The notes: generated by a model from the sequence alone, not told the origin. Shown: positions 25,098 through 34,056, counted from the first letter of the stretch. The stretch: DNA of 64,000 bases from JAENVU01 sp963801105 (GCA_963801105.1 CAWDDH010000003.1:3534001-3598000); one strand, 5' to 3'. Numbers and translations: made by a program.

Positions 25098-25334
25098 TCA
25101 GTCGGCGACGACTTCGGTGATCCCGGGGACCCGGTCCATGATGATGCGCTCGACCCCGGCCTTCAGGGTCATCGTCGACACCGGGCACGTCCCGCAGGCG
25201 CCGACCAGCTCCACGTGGACCACGCCGGCATCGTCGATCGTCTTGTAGACGATGTCGCCGCCGTCGGCCTGGAGGGCAGGACGGATGGCGTCGATCGCGT
25301 CGAGCACGCCTGCTTCCATGGTGTCTGTCGCCAT
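25098..25334 (-). CDS. NifU C-terminal (Nfu) domain iron-sulfur carrier
   Basis: 78 residues from ATG 25334 with a clear GGAGGTG ribosome site. Single Nfu domain with the cluster-binding CGTCPVS (CxxC) motif and an ALQADGGDIVY N-terminal signature. It carries or delivers Fe-S clusters. The small stand-alone form is common in actinobacteria. It is immediately upstream of meaB (four-base gap). Confidence 0.92.
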   Translation of the reverse strand: MATDTMEAGVLDAIDAIRPALQADGGDIVYKTIDDAGVVHVELVGACGTCPVSTMTLKAGVERIIMDRVPGITEVVAD

Positions 25335-25459
25335 CTGGGCACCTCCGGACCGGGTGGAACGCCGACGATACCGGACTTGTTCCCTCACACCGTGATTGCG
25401 ACCTAGCGTCGGCGACGCCCGCAGCGCCCGGCGGGCCGGGACCGGAGGAGGCGGAGCGG

Positions 25460-27103
25460 ATGACCCACGACGTGCTGAACCAGCCGCCGCCGCTGGCGGA
25501 CTACGACGTCGGTGCCCGCGATCCGGCGCTGCTCGAGGGGGTCGTGCGGGAGGGCGCCGGATGGGCGACGTCCGATCTCCGCACGGTCGGGACCCTGGCC
25601 GGCTCCGCCGAGGCGCAGGCGTGGGCCCGCCGCGCCAACGAGTCGCCGCCGGTGCTGCGCACGCACGACCGGTACGGGTTCCGCATCGACGAGGTCGAGT
25701 ACCACCCCGACTACCACCGGCTCATGGACGTCGGGGTCCGCCACGGCCTCCACGGCGCGCCGTGGTCGGATCCCCGCCCGGGCGCGCACGTGGCGCGAGC
25801 GGCGGCGTTCTACGCGTGGTCGCAGGCCGAAGCCGGGCACACGTGCCCGATCTCGATGACCTACTCGATCGTGCCGGCGCTGCGCGCCGCGCCCGACGAA
25901 GCGAGCGTCTGGGAGCCGCTGCTGACGACGCGCGCGTACGACCCGTCGTACCGGCCGGCGCCGGAGAAGGCGGGCGCGATCGCGGGCATGGCGATGACCG
26001 AGAAGCAAGGCGGCTCGGACGTGCGGGCCAACACGTCGACCGCCGTCGCCGACGGGGACGACTACCGGCTCACCGGGCACAAGTGGTTCTGCTCCGCGCC
26101 GGGCTCGGATCTCTTCCTGATGCTCGCCCGGACCGACGCCGGCATCACGTGCTTCGCGGTTCCCCGCTATCTGCCCGACGGCACGCGCAACCAGATCCGC
26201 ATCCAGCGGCTCAAGGACAAGCTCGGCAACCGCTCCAACGCGTCGGGCGAGATCGAGTTCGAGCGCGCGTGGGGACGCCGGGTGGGCGAGGAGGCACGCG
26301 GGGTCGCGACGATCATCGCAATGGTCAACCACACGCGGCTCGACTGTGTGATCGGCTCGTCGGCCGGGATGCGCGCCGCGCTCGCGCAGGCACGACACCA
26401 CACCGCCCACCGGACGGCCTTCGGCAAGCGCCTGGCGGACCAGCCGCTGATGGAGCAGGTGCTCGCCGATCTGGCCATCGAGAGCGAGGCCGCCACCACC
26501 CTGATGCTGCGGCTCGCCCGCGCGTACGACGCGGTCGCGACCGGCGCCGACACCGACACCGAACCCGCGTTCCGGCGACTCGCGACCGCGGTCGCCAAGT
26601 ACTGGGTGTGCAAGCGCCAGCCCCCGTTCGTGGCCGAGGCGCTCGAGTGTCTGGGTGGTGCCGGCTACGTGGAGGACTCCGGGCTGCCCCGCCTCTTCCG
26701 TGAGAGCCCGCTGAACGGGATCTGGGAGGGATCGGGCAACGTGATCGCGCTCGACGTGCTGCGCGCCGCGGCGCGTGAGCCCGGGACCCTCGACGCCGTG
26801 CGGGCCGAGATCGCGCTCGCGGCCGGCGCCGACATACGGCTCGACCGCGCCATCGCCGACCTCGACGCGGCCCTCGCGGACCTCGCGGCCGACCACGCGC
26901 CGGAGCGGCGCGCCCGGAACCTCGCCGAGCGGCTCGCCCTCACGCTGCAGGGTTCGCTACTCGTCCGCCACGCTCCGCCGGCGGTGGCCGACGCGTTCTG
27001 CGCGACCCGCCTGGCCGGTGACTGGGGCCGGACGTTCGGCACGCTGCCCGCCGGCGTCGACACGGCGAAGATCCTCGCCCGCGCCGTCCCGCCGCTCGGC
27101 TGA
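25460..27103 (+). CDS. Acyl-CoA dehydrogenase, AidB-like subfamily
   Basis: 547 residues with a strong GGAGGAGGCGGAG ribosome site and TAGCGT about 50 bases upstream. FAD-binding blocks AMTEKQGGSDVRANTS and HKWFCSAPGSD lie in the middle domain. ECLGGAGYVEDSGLPRLFRE and LNGIWEGSGNVIALDVLR near the C-terminus are typical of AidB/long acyl-CoA dehydrogenases. It is longer than short-chain enzymes because of an N-terminal extension and an extra C-terminal helical region. The substrate is unknown; E. coli AidB has DNA-protective properties, others act on isovaleryl-CoA. Confidence 0.92.
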   Translation: MTHDVLNQPPPLADYDVGARDPALLEGVVREGAGWATSDLRTVGTLAGSAEAQAWARRANESPPVLRTHDRYGFRIDEVEYHPDYHRLMDVGVRHGLHGAPWSDPRPGAHVARAAAFYAWSQAEAGHTCPISMTYSIVPALRAAPDEASVWEPLLTTRAYDPSYRPAPEKAGAIAGMAMTEKQGGSDVRANTSTAVADGDDYRLTGHKWFCSAPGSDLFLMLARTDAGITCFAVPRYLPDGTRNQIRIQRLKDKLGNRSNASGEIEFERAWGRRVGEEARGVATIIAMVNHTRLDCVIGSSAGMRAALAQARHHTAHRTAFGKRLADQPLMEQVLADLAIESEAATTLMLRLARAYDAVATGADTDTEPAFRRLATAVAKYWVCKRQPPFVAEALECLGGAGYVEDSGLPRLFRESPLNGIWEGSGNVIALDVLRAAAREPGTLDAVRAEIALAAGADIRLDRAIADLDAALADLAADHAPERRARNLAERLALTLQGSLLVRHAPPAVADAFCATRLAGDWGRTFGTLPAGVDTAKILARAVPPLG

Positions 27104-27135
27104 TCGCGCCTCGACCGAGCCCGGCGCGGGTGCCG

Positions 27136-28389
27136 TCAGATGCGCTCGACGTCGGCGCCGAGCGCCACCAGCGCGGCCGGGAGATCGGGGTACCCCCGGT
27201 CGACGTGGAACCAGTCGTCGATGACGGTCTCGCCGTCGGCACGCATGCCCGCCAGCGCGAGCGCCGCGCCCGCCCGGACGTCGAGCGCCCGTACGGGTGC
27301 GCCTGACAGGCGGGCGCGGCCCCGCACCACGGCGTGGCGGCCCTCGTGCCGGATGTCGGCACCCATGCGCCCGAGCTCGTCGACGAAGGAGAGCCGGTTG
27401 TCGAACACGTTCTCGGTGACGATCGCGGTGCCCTCACTCAGGGCGAGGAGCGCGACCGCCATCGGCATGAAGTCGGTCGCGAAGCCGGGGTAGGGCAGCG
27501 TCGCGATGTCGACGGCGTGGAGCGGCTCGGTCGCCTGGGCCCAGATCCCGTCGGGCGTCGGCGAGACGCGCATGCCCATCTCGCCGAGCTTCGCACCGAC
27601 CATCTCGAGATGCTCCAACCGTACGCCGGTGAGCTCGACCTCGCCGCCCGCGATTCCGCACGCCATCAGGAGCGTGCCGGCCTCGATGCGGTCGCCCATG
27701 ATCTCGGTGTCGGCCGCGGTCAGGGAGTCGACACCCTCGATGGTGATGGTGCTCGTCCCCGCCCCGATCACGTGCGCGCCCATGCGGTTGAGGAACGCGG
27801 CGAGGTCGGTGATCTCGGGTTCGCGCGCGGCGTTCTCGATCACCGTCTCTCCCTTCGCGAGTACCGCGGCCGACAGGAGGTTCTCGGTCGCGCCCACACT
27901 CGGGAACTCGAGCACGATCCGCGCTCCGCACAAACCGTTGCATCGTGCCCGAATGAAGCCGTGCTCGACCGCGATCTCGACACCCATCGCCTCGAGGCCG
28001 CGCACGTGCATATCGAGCCGGCGGCTCCCGATGTTGTCGCCGCCCGGGAGCGCGACCCGCGCCTCGCCGCAGCGCGCCACGAGGGGGCCGAGCACGTTGA
28101 TCGAGGCCCGCATCCTGCGGACGAGCTCGTAGGGGGCCTCGGGCTGGAGCGGTCCGGTGGTGTCGATCGTGAGCTCCTCGGCGCCGGTCCACTCGACCGC
28201 GGCCCCGACGGCGCGCAGCACGTCGAGCATGACGTCGAGGTCACGGACCCGCGGGAGGTTGCGCACATGGGTCACGCCCGACGCGAGCAGCGCGGCCGCG
28301 AGCTGCTTGAGCCCGGAGTTCTTCGTCGCGCCGGAGACGCGGATGGTCCCGGACAACGGGCCACCGGGGCGAACACGCACGGCGTCCAT
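27136..28389 (-). CDS. murA: UDP-N-acetylglucosamine 1-carboxyvinyltransferase (MurA), Asp-type active site
   Basis: 417 residues from ATG 28389, six bases after a TACCCT -10. First committed step of peptidoglycan synthesis: transfers enolpyruvate from PEP to UDP-GlcNAc. The inverse alpha-beta barrel repeats and ATKNSGLKQLAAALL (N-terminal substrate loop) are clear. The loop that normally carries the catalytic Cys115 reads LPGGDNIGSRRLDMH. Asp118 replaces the cysteine, as in mycobacterial MurA, a change known to confer intrinsic fosfomycin resistance. Confidence 0.95.
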   Translation of the reverse strand: MDAVRVRPGGPLSGTIRVSGATKNSGLKQLAAALLASGVTHVRNLPRVRDLDVMLDVLRAVGAAVEWTGAEELTIDTTGPLQPEAPYELVRRMRASINVLGPLVARCGEARVALPGGDNIGSRRLDMHVRGLEAMGVEIAVEHGFIRARCNGLCGARIVLEFPSVGATENLLSAAVLAKGETVIENAAREPEITDLAAFLNRMGAHVIGAGTSTITIEGVDSLTAADTEIMGDRIEAGTLLMACGIAGGEVELTGVRLEHLEMVGAKLGEMGMRVSPTPDGIWAQATEPLHAVDIATLPYPGFATDFMPMAVALLALSEGTAIVTENVFDNRLSFVDELGRMGADIRHEGRHAVVRGRARLSGAPVRALDVRAGAALALAGMRADGETVIDDWFHVDRGYPDLPAALVALGADVERI

Positions 28390-28395
28390 CCACTC

Positions 28396-28401
28396 AGGGT
28401 A
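28396..28401 (-). promoter_or_regulatory. -10 box TACCCT, leaderless promoter of murA
   Basis: TACCCT on the reverse strand is six bases before ATG 28389. Confidence 0.55.
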
Positions 28402-28463
28402 CCGGGCCACCCCGCGGTGGGCACCGATCCGCGCCGGTCCGCCGCGCCGGCGCGTCGCACCCG

Positions 28464-28469
28464 TAGCCT
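28464..28469 (+). promoter_or_regulatory. -10 box TAGCCT before the polytopic membrane protein
   Basis: TAGCCT gives a leader of about 20 bases containing GGAGG before ATG 28493, an exception to the leaderless pattern. Confidence 0.4.
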
Positions 28470-28492
28470 CGATCCATCCGGAGGCCCAGCGC

Positions 28493-29309
28493 ATGACCGA
28501 CGAAGACCCGACGCCCGCCGACGCGACCACGCCGAACGATGAGGGCGCTCCCGACGACGCCGACGTCAACCAGCGCCTCGCCGCGGTCGAGCGGCTCCTC
28601 GGTCCCGTGATGCGACCGGGTCGGGGCGCGACGAGAGCCGTCGGCGACCGGGTCCGACCGGCGTGGCAACAGGTCACCGACGTCGAGTCGCGCGTCGCGG
28701 TCTCCATCGCGCTCGGCATCGCGATCGTGCTGCTCGCGATCCTCCCCGACCGGGTGGTCAACCATCCGCGCTGGCTCATCCCGAGCCTCGGAGCGGTCCT
28801 GCTCCTGATCGTGGTCGTCGTCAACCCCTTGCGCGTCGACCGGGACGCACGCCGGCTCCGGCCCTTCTCGTTCGCGCTGCTGGCCCTGGTCAGCATCGCC
28901 AACGCGGCGTCCGCGGTCCGGCTGATCGTGGACCTGGTGAACGGCGAGGGCATCCGGAACGCCGAGACCCTGCTGCTGACCGCAGCGGCGATCTGGGGCA
29001 CCAACGTCATCGTCTTCGCGGTCTGGTACTGGGAGTTCGACCGTGGCGGACCCGCGGCCCGGGCACTCGGGACCGATCCGTATCCCGACTTCCTGTTCAC
29101 CCAGATGACCGCGCCCGAGTTCGCACCGGCCGGCTGGGAGCCGAGCTTCGTGGACTACGCCTACCTGTCGTTCACCAACGCGATCGCGTTCAGCCCGACC
29201 GACACGATGCCCCTGGCCCCGTGGGCCAAGCTCACGATGCTGGGCCAGGCCTCGGTGTCGGTGCTCCTGCTGCTCCTCGTCGTGTCCCGCGGTCGGCATC
29301 CTCGGCTGA
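28493..29309 (+). CDS. Polytopic inner-membrane protein (DUF1345-like), frameshifted near its end
   Basis: From ATG 28493 (GGAGG site) a roughly 70-residue acidic N-terminus is followed by helices at about residues 70-86 (SIALGIAIVLLAIL), 92-107, 120-137 and 156-175. A conserved-looking loop follows (DFLFTQMTAPEFAPAGWEPS), then FVDYAYLSFTNAIAFSPTDTMPL and a last helix ending LLLLLVVS. The frame then runs on through the next gene. Adding CG to the CGCG at 29288-29291 gives an R-A-V-G-I-L-G ending at TGA 29307-29309 and a protein of about 272 residues. Function unknown; the FTNxxAFSPTD loop suggests a DUF1345-like membrane protein. Confidence 0.72.
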
Positions 29310-29348
29310 CGAGAAACGCCTCCGATCGCGCCGGAACTGGGTGCGACC

Positions 29349-29943
29349 ATGGGCGTCATGGAGCGGTTGCCCGACCATCTCACCACGCCGCGGCTCGTGC
29401 TCCGGCGGTGGGAACCCGCCGACGTCGACGCGCTCGCCGCCGCGATCGCGAAGAGCCGCGAGCACCTCCTGCCGTGGATGCCCTGGGCCGCGGCGGAGCC
29501 GGTCGCGCGGCGTGCGCCTCGCGTGGATCGACTCGGCGAACGAGGACTGGTCGACGGGCGGCGACGCCGTCCTCGGCATGCTCGAAGGAACGAAGATCGT
29601 GGGCGGGACGGGACTCCATCGGCGCCGGGGACCCGACACTCTCGAGATCGGCTACTGGCTCCACGCGGATCACGTCGGCCAGGGGCTCGCCACCGAGGCC
29701 GTCGCCGCGCTGACCACCGCGGCCTTCACGGTGCCCCGCATCGAGCACGTGGAGATCCATCACGATCGCGCCAACGCCGCGAGCCGACGAGTTCCGGAGC
29801 GCCTCGGCTTCCGACTGGTGGCGGAGTCGCCGGACGCGGCGACCGCGCCCGGCGAGGAGGGCGTGGACTGCCGCTGGCGGATGACCCGCACCGACTGGCC
29901 CGGGTCAGGCGGCGTGGGGCGTGAGCCTCACTCCCCGCGGTAG
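29349..29943 (+). CDS. GNAT N-acetyltransferase (RimJ/RimL-like), frameshifted
   Basis: Starts at ATG 29349 (or ATG 29358) with LTTPRLVLRRWEPADVDALA and HLLPWMPWA, typical of RimJ/RimL acetyltransferases. The frame is lost at about residue 53. The remainder appears one base over: WIDSANEDWSTGGDAVLGML, then the acetyl-CoA loop region HVGQGLATEAVAALT and a C-terminal RVPERLGFRLVAE. Adding CG to the tract at 29504-29509 restores a single frame of about 198 residues ending at TAG 29941-29943. The end overlaps the convergent crotonase gene by 16 bases. Substrate unknown. Confidence 0.78.
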
Positions 29944-30761
29944 ACGGGCTCGCGCTGCTCGACGAACGCGGAGATCGCTTCCTTCATGTCGTTCGACGGG
30001 AGGCAGACGCCCTGGCCCTCGGCCTCGAAGCGCAGACCGTCGGCCATCGGCAGGTCGAAGCTCGCGTTCACGGCGCGCTTGGCCTCGCGGATCGCGAGCG
30101 GCGGCTGGGCGGCGATGCGCGCGGCGAGAGCGCCGGCGGCCTCCTCCAGCTCCTCGTCGGGGACGAGGTGCTCGCACAGGCCGATGCGGTACGCCTCGTC
30201 GCCGTCGATGCGCGCCGAGGTGAAGATGAGCTCCTTGGCCTTGCCCGGGCCGACGAGGCGCGGCAGCCGTTGGGTACCGCCGAGATCCGGGATGATCCCG
30301 TACTTGTGCTCGAGCAGTCCGACGCTGATGCCGTGGGCGAAGATACGGACGTCGCACGCGAGCGCGATCTGCAGACCCGCGCCCAGGGCGTAGCCCCGCG
30401 CCGCCGCGATCGTCGCGAACGGCGCGGTCTCGAGCCAGGAGAAGGCCTCCTGGGTCCGCATGATGCCGTCGACGACCGGGTTCTCGTGCCGGGTCCCGGC
30501 ATCGGGCCCACCCGCGATGCTGTCGCCGGCCGGACCCCCGGAGAACACCGACGTGTCGATCCCGCTGGAGAACGCGCGCCCCGCGCCGACGACCACGAGC
30601 GCGCGCAGGTCACCCGGGTCGGCGCACAGCCCCTCCCCGAGCTCGCGCAGCTCACGCCACATCTCGATGGTGAAGCTGTTCAGCTTGTCGGGTCGGTCGA
30701 GGACCAGCCGGCCGACGTGACCATCGCGTTCGAGGCGCAGGGTGTTCCAGGATTCGCTCAT
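29928..30761 (-). CDS. Crotonase-superfamily protein with dienoyl-CoA isomerase-type catalytic residues
   Basis: 277 residues from ATG 30761, seven bases after a TACCCT -10. Oxyanion-hole segments (FSSGIDTS, GYALGAGLQIALACD) mark a crotonase. The first catalytic glutamate of hydratases is replaced by Gln131 (GAGLQIAL). Glu151 is kept, and Asp159 (IIPDLGGTQ) stands where hydratases have Gly. A Glu/Asp pair at these positions is the arrangement of delta3,5-delta2,4-dienoyl-CoA isomerase, so hydratase activity is unlikely and isomerase activity is plausible. The alignment was made by eye. Confidence 0.85.
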   Translation of the reverse strand: MSESWNTLRLERDGHVGRLVLDRPDKLNSFTIEMWRELRELGEGLCADPGDLRALVVVGAGRAFSSGIDTSVFSGGPAGDSIAGGPDAGTRHENPVVDGIMRTQEAFSWLETAPFATIAAARGYALGAGLQIALACDVRIFAHGISVGLLEHKYGIIPDLGGTQRLPRLVGPGKAKELIFTSARIDGDEAYRIGLCEHLVPDEELEEAAGALAARIAAQPPLAIREAKRAVNASFDLPMADGLRFEAEGQGVCLPSNDMKEAISAFVEQREPVYRGE

Positions 30762-30768
30762 CACCCGA

Positions 30769-30774
30769 AGGGTA
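30769..30774 (-). promoter_or_regulatory. -10 box TACCCT, leaderless promoter of the crotonase gene
   Basis: TACCCT on the reverse strand is seven bases before ATG 30761. Confidence 0.55.
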
Positions 30775-30783
30775 GCGAGACGC

Positions 30784-31314
30784 TCAGACGCGCGGGAGGG
30801 GTGTCTCCCCGGTGACCTCGAAGCGGGAGGCGTGCACCAACCGGACCACCTCGACGGGCACGGCGAGCCCGGCCACGGAGTAGTCCCCGGCGGGGATCGC
30901 CGCGATGCCCGCCGGCACGTGGTCCCCGACGTCGACGGTCGCGAGCACCTCGAGCGGCTGCGCGAGGTCGCAGAGCCGGGCCGCGAGGTTGATGGCGCCG
31001 CCGGTGTAGTCGTCGCCCTCGAAGAGGATCACGTTCCCGAACGCGAGCCCCGCACGCAGCGGGAGCAGGCCCTCGTCGGCGAAGTCGTCCGCCATGGAGA
31101 CCGTGGCCTCGACCAGCGTGGCCGTGTCGACCGACACGAGCATCGCGCCGTCGCCGAGCCACTTCGCGACGCGCACGCCGATGTCCGAGGCGGTCGAGCG
31201 CAGCTTCGAGCGGAACTGCGTGAGAACCGCGACCGCCTCGTCGTCACCGTGGAGGTCGGTGAACTGGGTGAAGCCGGAGAGGTCGACGAACGCGAACGCG
31301 CGCGGGACCCGCAC
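30784..31314 (-). CDS. Class III nucleotidyl cyclase, single catalytic domain
   Basis: 176 residues from GTG 31314, one base after the stop of the DUF3039 gene. Essentially only a cyclase homology domain. Metal-binding Asp11 (FVDLSGFTQFTD) and Asp55 (KWLGDGAM), Lys51, Asp102 (DDYTGG), and the transition-state pair Asn109 and Arg113 (INLAARL) are all present, so it should be catalytically competent as a homodimer. It would make cAMP (or another cyclic nucleotide) in the cytoplasm. No regulatory domain is attached. Confidence 0.87.
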   Translation of the reverse strand: MRVPRAFAFVDLSGFTQFTDLHGDDEAVAVLTQFRSKLRSTASDIGVRVAKWLGDGAMLVSVDTATLVEATVSMADDFADEGLLPLRAGLAFGNVILFEGDDYTGGAINLAARLCDLAQPLEVLATVDVGDHVPAGIAAIPAGDYSVAGLAVPVEVVRLVHASRFEVTGETPLPRV

Positions 31315-31315
31315 C

Positions 31316-31585
31316 TCAGAGGCTCCAGCCGGCTTCTTTGCGCTCCTTGCAGGTGGGACAGATCGGGTAGGACTTCGGGTCGCGCGTGGGCACCCACTTC
31401 TTGCCGCACAACGCGACGATGGCCTCGCCGGTGACGTACGCGCGCGTGACGTCGTCCTTGCGCGCGTAGTGGGCGAAGCGGTCGTGGTCGCCGTCGTCGC
31501 TGACCGGGCGGCTCGGCGATTCCACCGGCGTCTCCGCCGGGGCGATCGTCGGCGCGGTGATGGGGTCGGTGATGGTCTCGGACAC
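31316..31585 (-). CDS. DUF3039 family small zinc-ribbon-like protein
   Basis: 89 residues from GTG 31585 (an alternative GTG lies at 31591). The Thr/Pro/Glu-rich N-terminus is probably disordered. The C-terminal half holds HYARKDDVTRAYVTGEAIVALCG, WVPTRDPKSYPICPTCK and a single upstream Cys, as in actinobacterial DUF3039 proteins. The ALCG and CPTC cysteines could bind zinc. It is followed after one base by the cyclase start, so the two are co-translated. Function unknown. Confidence 0.85.
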   Translation of the reverse strand: MSETITDPITAPTIAPAETPVESPSRPVSDDGDHDRFAHYARKDDVTRAYVTGEAIVALCGKKWVPTRDPKSYPICPTCKERKEAGWSL

Positions 31586-31596
31586 TGTCACCCACG

Positions 31597-32256
31597 CTAC
31601 CCGGGGAGTGCGGCCACCCACGCGGTCGCGGCCGCCGCGACATCCGCCAGGACGCCGTCGATGGTGAGGCCGCTCGACTTCAGCGGCTTGAAGCCGTGGT
31701 CGCCACTTTCGATCCAGTGGAACGTCCGTGTTCCCTTCACCCTGCGTGCAGCCTTGGTGAGTGCCGGCCGCGACGCGAGCGGGTCGCGGGTGCCGCTGAC
31801 GAACAGGACCGGCATCGTCAGGCGCGGGAAGTGATCGCTGCGCTCCTTCTCGGGCCTGCCGGCCGCGTGCAACGGGTACCCGAGCAGCAGCAGGCCGAGG
31901 CACGGAACCGGGTCGTCGGCGTCGCCGGCGACGAGCGAGCAGTACCGGCCACCCATCGATCGGCCGCCGAGCACCAGGCGGTCGGACGGGAGCTTCGTGC
32001 GGCGGGCGAGCTCCGCGACCGCCGTCCGCGTCGCCTCGAGCAGCACTGCGGGACGGTCGGGCGCCTTCTTCCCCGCACTGCGGTACGGGTACTGGAACCG
32101 CAGGCTCGGGATCCCCACTGCACTCAGCGCGGCGGTGACGGTGGTCAGGGTGGGCGCGTGCATGTCGGCGCCGGCCCCGTGCGCGAGCACGACCGCGCGG
32201 TCGGCGACACGCGTCACACCACGCTTCGCACCCTGGTACTCCACCTCGAGCTTCAT
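31597..32256 (-). CDS. Alpha/beta hydrolase, KANL3/Tex30-like
   Basis: 219 residues from ATG 32256, overlapping the peptidase stop (ATGA). AHGAGADMHAP holds the oxyanion-side loop, GGRSMGGRYCS contains the nucleophile serine, and SGTRDPLA and SGDHGFK supply the acid and histidine. It belongs to the small dienelactone-hydrolase-like KANL3/Tex30 group, whose substrates are not established. It is coupled to the S9 peptidase. Confidence 0.87.
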   Translation of the reverse strand: MKLEVEYQGAKRGVTRVADRAVVLAHGAGADMHAPTLTTVTAALSAVGIPSLRFQYPYRSAGKKAPDRPAVLLEATRTAVAELARRTKLPSDRLVLGGRSMGGRYCSLVAGDADDPVPCLGLLLLGYPLHAAGRPEKERSDHFPRLTMPVLFVSGTRDPLASRPALTKAARRVKGTRTFHWIESGDHGFKPLKSSGLTIDGVLADVAAAATAWVAALPG

Positions 32257-34043
32257 CCCGACACCCATCGATCCAGGAAGGCGAGCGTGCGCTCCAACTC
32301 GTCGGCGATCGTGGACTGGCGCGACCACCCGTGCCCCTCGCCCTCGTACACGCGGTAGTCGACCGTACCGCCGGCGGCCCGCACCGCTGCGACCAGCGCG
32401 TCCGCCTGGGCCTTGGGCACGACCTCGTCGGCATCACCCTGCAACACGAGCAGCGGTACCCGGATCCCCGCGGCGTGGGTGATCGGCGACCGGTCACGGT
32501 ACGCGGCATCCGCCTCCGGGAGCGGGCCGACGATCTCGTCGAGATAGCGGGACTCGAACCGGTGCGTCGTGCGCGCGAGGTCGAACAGGTCCGTCACCCC
32601 GTACGCGGAGACCGCGGCGCGCACGAGGTCGCCGTACCGGGCGCAGAGGAGCAGCGCGGTCAATCCGCCCGAGCTGCCGCCGGCGATCGCGATGCGGTCC
32701 GGATCGCACCATCCCTGGGCTGCCGCGGCCCGGATACCGGCCGCCACGTCGTCGACGTCCTCGACGCCCCACTGCCGCCACGCGACCTGGACGTAGTCCC
32801 GGCCGTAGCCCGTCGAACCTCGCGGGTTCGGCCGCAGCACCGCCCACCCGCGACTCGTGAAGTACCGCAGCCAGCCGTCCCAACGGACCACCGCCTGCCC
32901 GGTCGGCCCCCCGTGGACGTCCACGATCAACGGCGGGTGCGCCGATCGGTCGTCGGGCAGGTAGAGGAGTCCCGGGACCGTCGCGCCGTCGGACTCCCAG
33001 GTCACCACCGACGGCTCCCGCGCGTCGTCCCCCATCCCCGAGTCCGTGCTGCGGGCGACGACGCGGCGGTCTCCCGTGGACGGGTCGACCACCGCGACCT
33101 CGGGCGGCGTGCGCGCACCCGAGCGAACCGCGACGATCCCGGCGCGGTGCCAGTCGATGCCATGGTGCCAGCCGCGCGTGAGCTCGCGCGTATCACCGCC
33201 GAGCGTGATGACGACCAGGCGCGCGAATCCGGCCTCGTTCCGGCACAGCGCGATCGCGTCCGAGCCGGGCGACCACGCGAACGAACGCTGCCCGGACCCC
33301 CACGCCGGCTCGGCGTGGTCGTACGGCTCGGCGAGCAGCGGCCGCGCGTCGGAGCCGTCCGGGCGCGCGACGACCACGTTCCACCACCCGGACTCGTCCG
33401 ACACGTACGCGAGCCGGGCGCCGTCGGGCGAGAAGCGCGGCTGACCGACCGACACCCCCGGACCTCCGGCGACAACGCGGGCGTCGTCGCCGTCCCGGTC
33501 CGCGACCACGATGCGCGACCCGGTCCAGGACATCGCGCCGAGATCCCACTCGTGCCAGGCGATCCAGCGGCCGTCGTCGGTGGTCGCCGGGTCCCACGCG
33601 AAGTCGCTGTCGGACCAGCGCCGGAAGGCGGTGGTGCCGTCGAGGGAGGCCTCCTCGACCGCCATCGAACCCTCGCCGCTGCAGGAGAAGAGAATCCGAC
33701 CTCGGCCGTCGGCTGCCGGGGCCGACCGGCGTCCGTCGCCGACGACGGTCGCGGCGCGCCCGTTCAGCCCGACGACACTGACGATGCCCCGCTTCGTGAT
33801 GAGCGCCACGCGATCGTCGTCGACCCAGCACCACATCCCGCCGCGGTAGGCCCCCACCGATCCGAGGTCGATCCCCACGCCGACCATGACGGGCGGGGCG
33901 GAGCCGTCGGCCGGGGCGACCTCGAGCACGGGCACGTCGTCGGTCGCCGCGAGCCAGCCCAGACGCTCACCCGACGGCGAGAAGCGCGGTTCGGCCACGA
34001 CCCGGGCGCGGGCGACGTCCTGGGCGGAAACCGGCACTGCCAC
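32253..34043 (-). CDS. S9-family prolyl oligopeptidase-like serine peptidase
   Basis: 596 residues from GTG 34043, seven bases after TAGCTT. The N-terminal two thirds are WD/propeller-like (repeated FSPDG/FAWSPGSD blades). The C-terminal alpha/beta hydrolase domain carries LIVDVHGGPTGQ, the nucleophile in AIAGGSSGGLTALL, the acid in LQGDADEVVPKAQ and histidine in EGEGHGW. The cytoplasmic form (no signal peptide) is typical of acylaminoacyl- or dipeptidyl-peptidase-like enzymes that degrade short peptides. Divergent from the GT4 gene. Confidence 0.92.
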   Translation of the reverse strand: MAVPVSAQDVARARVVAEPRFSPSGERLGWLAATDDVPVLEVAPADGSAPPVMVGVGIDLGSVGAYRGGMWCWVDDDRVALITKRGIVSVVGLNGRAATVVGDGRRSAPAADGRGRILFSCSGEGSMAVEEASLDGTTAFRRWSDSDFAWDPATTDDGRWIAWHEWDLGAMSWTGSRIVVADRDGDDARVVAGGPGVSVGQPRFSPDGARLAYVSDESGWWNVVVARPDGSDARPLLAEPYDHAEPAWGSGQRSFAWSPGSDAIALCRNEAGFARLVVITLGGDTRELTRGWHHGIDWHRAGIVAVRSGARTPPEVAVVDPSTGDRRVVARSTDSGMGDDAREPSVVTWESDGATVPGLLYLPDDRSAHPPLIVDVHGGPTGQAVVRWDGWLRYFTSRGWAVLRPNPRGSTGYGRDYVQVAWRQWGVEDVDDVAAGIRAAAAQGWCDPDRIAIAGGSSGGLTALLLCARYGDLVRAAVSAYGVTDLFDLARTTHRFESRYLDEIVGPLPEADAAYRDRSPITHAAGIRVPLLVLQGDADEVVPKAQADALVAAVRAAGGTVDYRVYEGEGHGWSRQSTIADELERTLAFLDRWVSG

Positions 34044-34050
34044 GGGCCCG

Positions 34051-34056
34051 AAGCTA
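34051..34056 (-). promoter_or_regulatory. -10 box TAGCTT, leaderless promoter of the S9 peptidase
   Basis: TAGCTT on the reverse strand is seven bases before GTG 34043. Confidence 0.55.
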
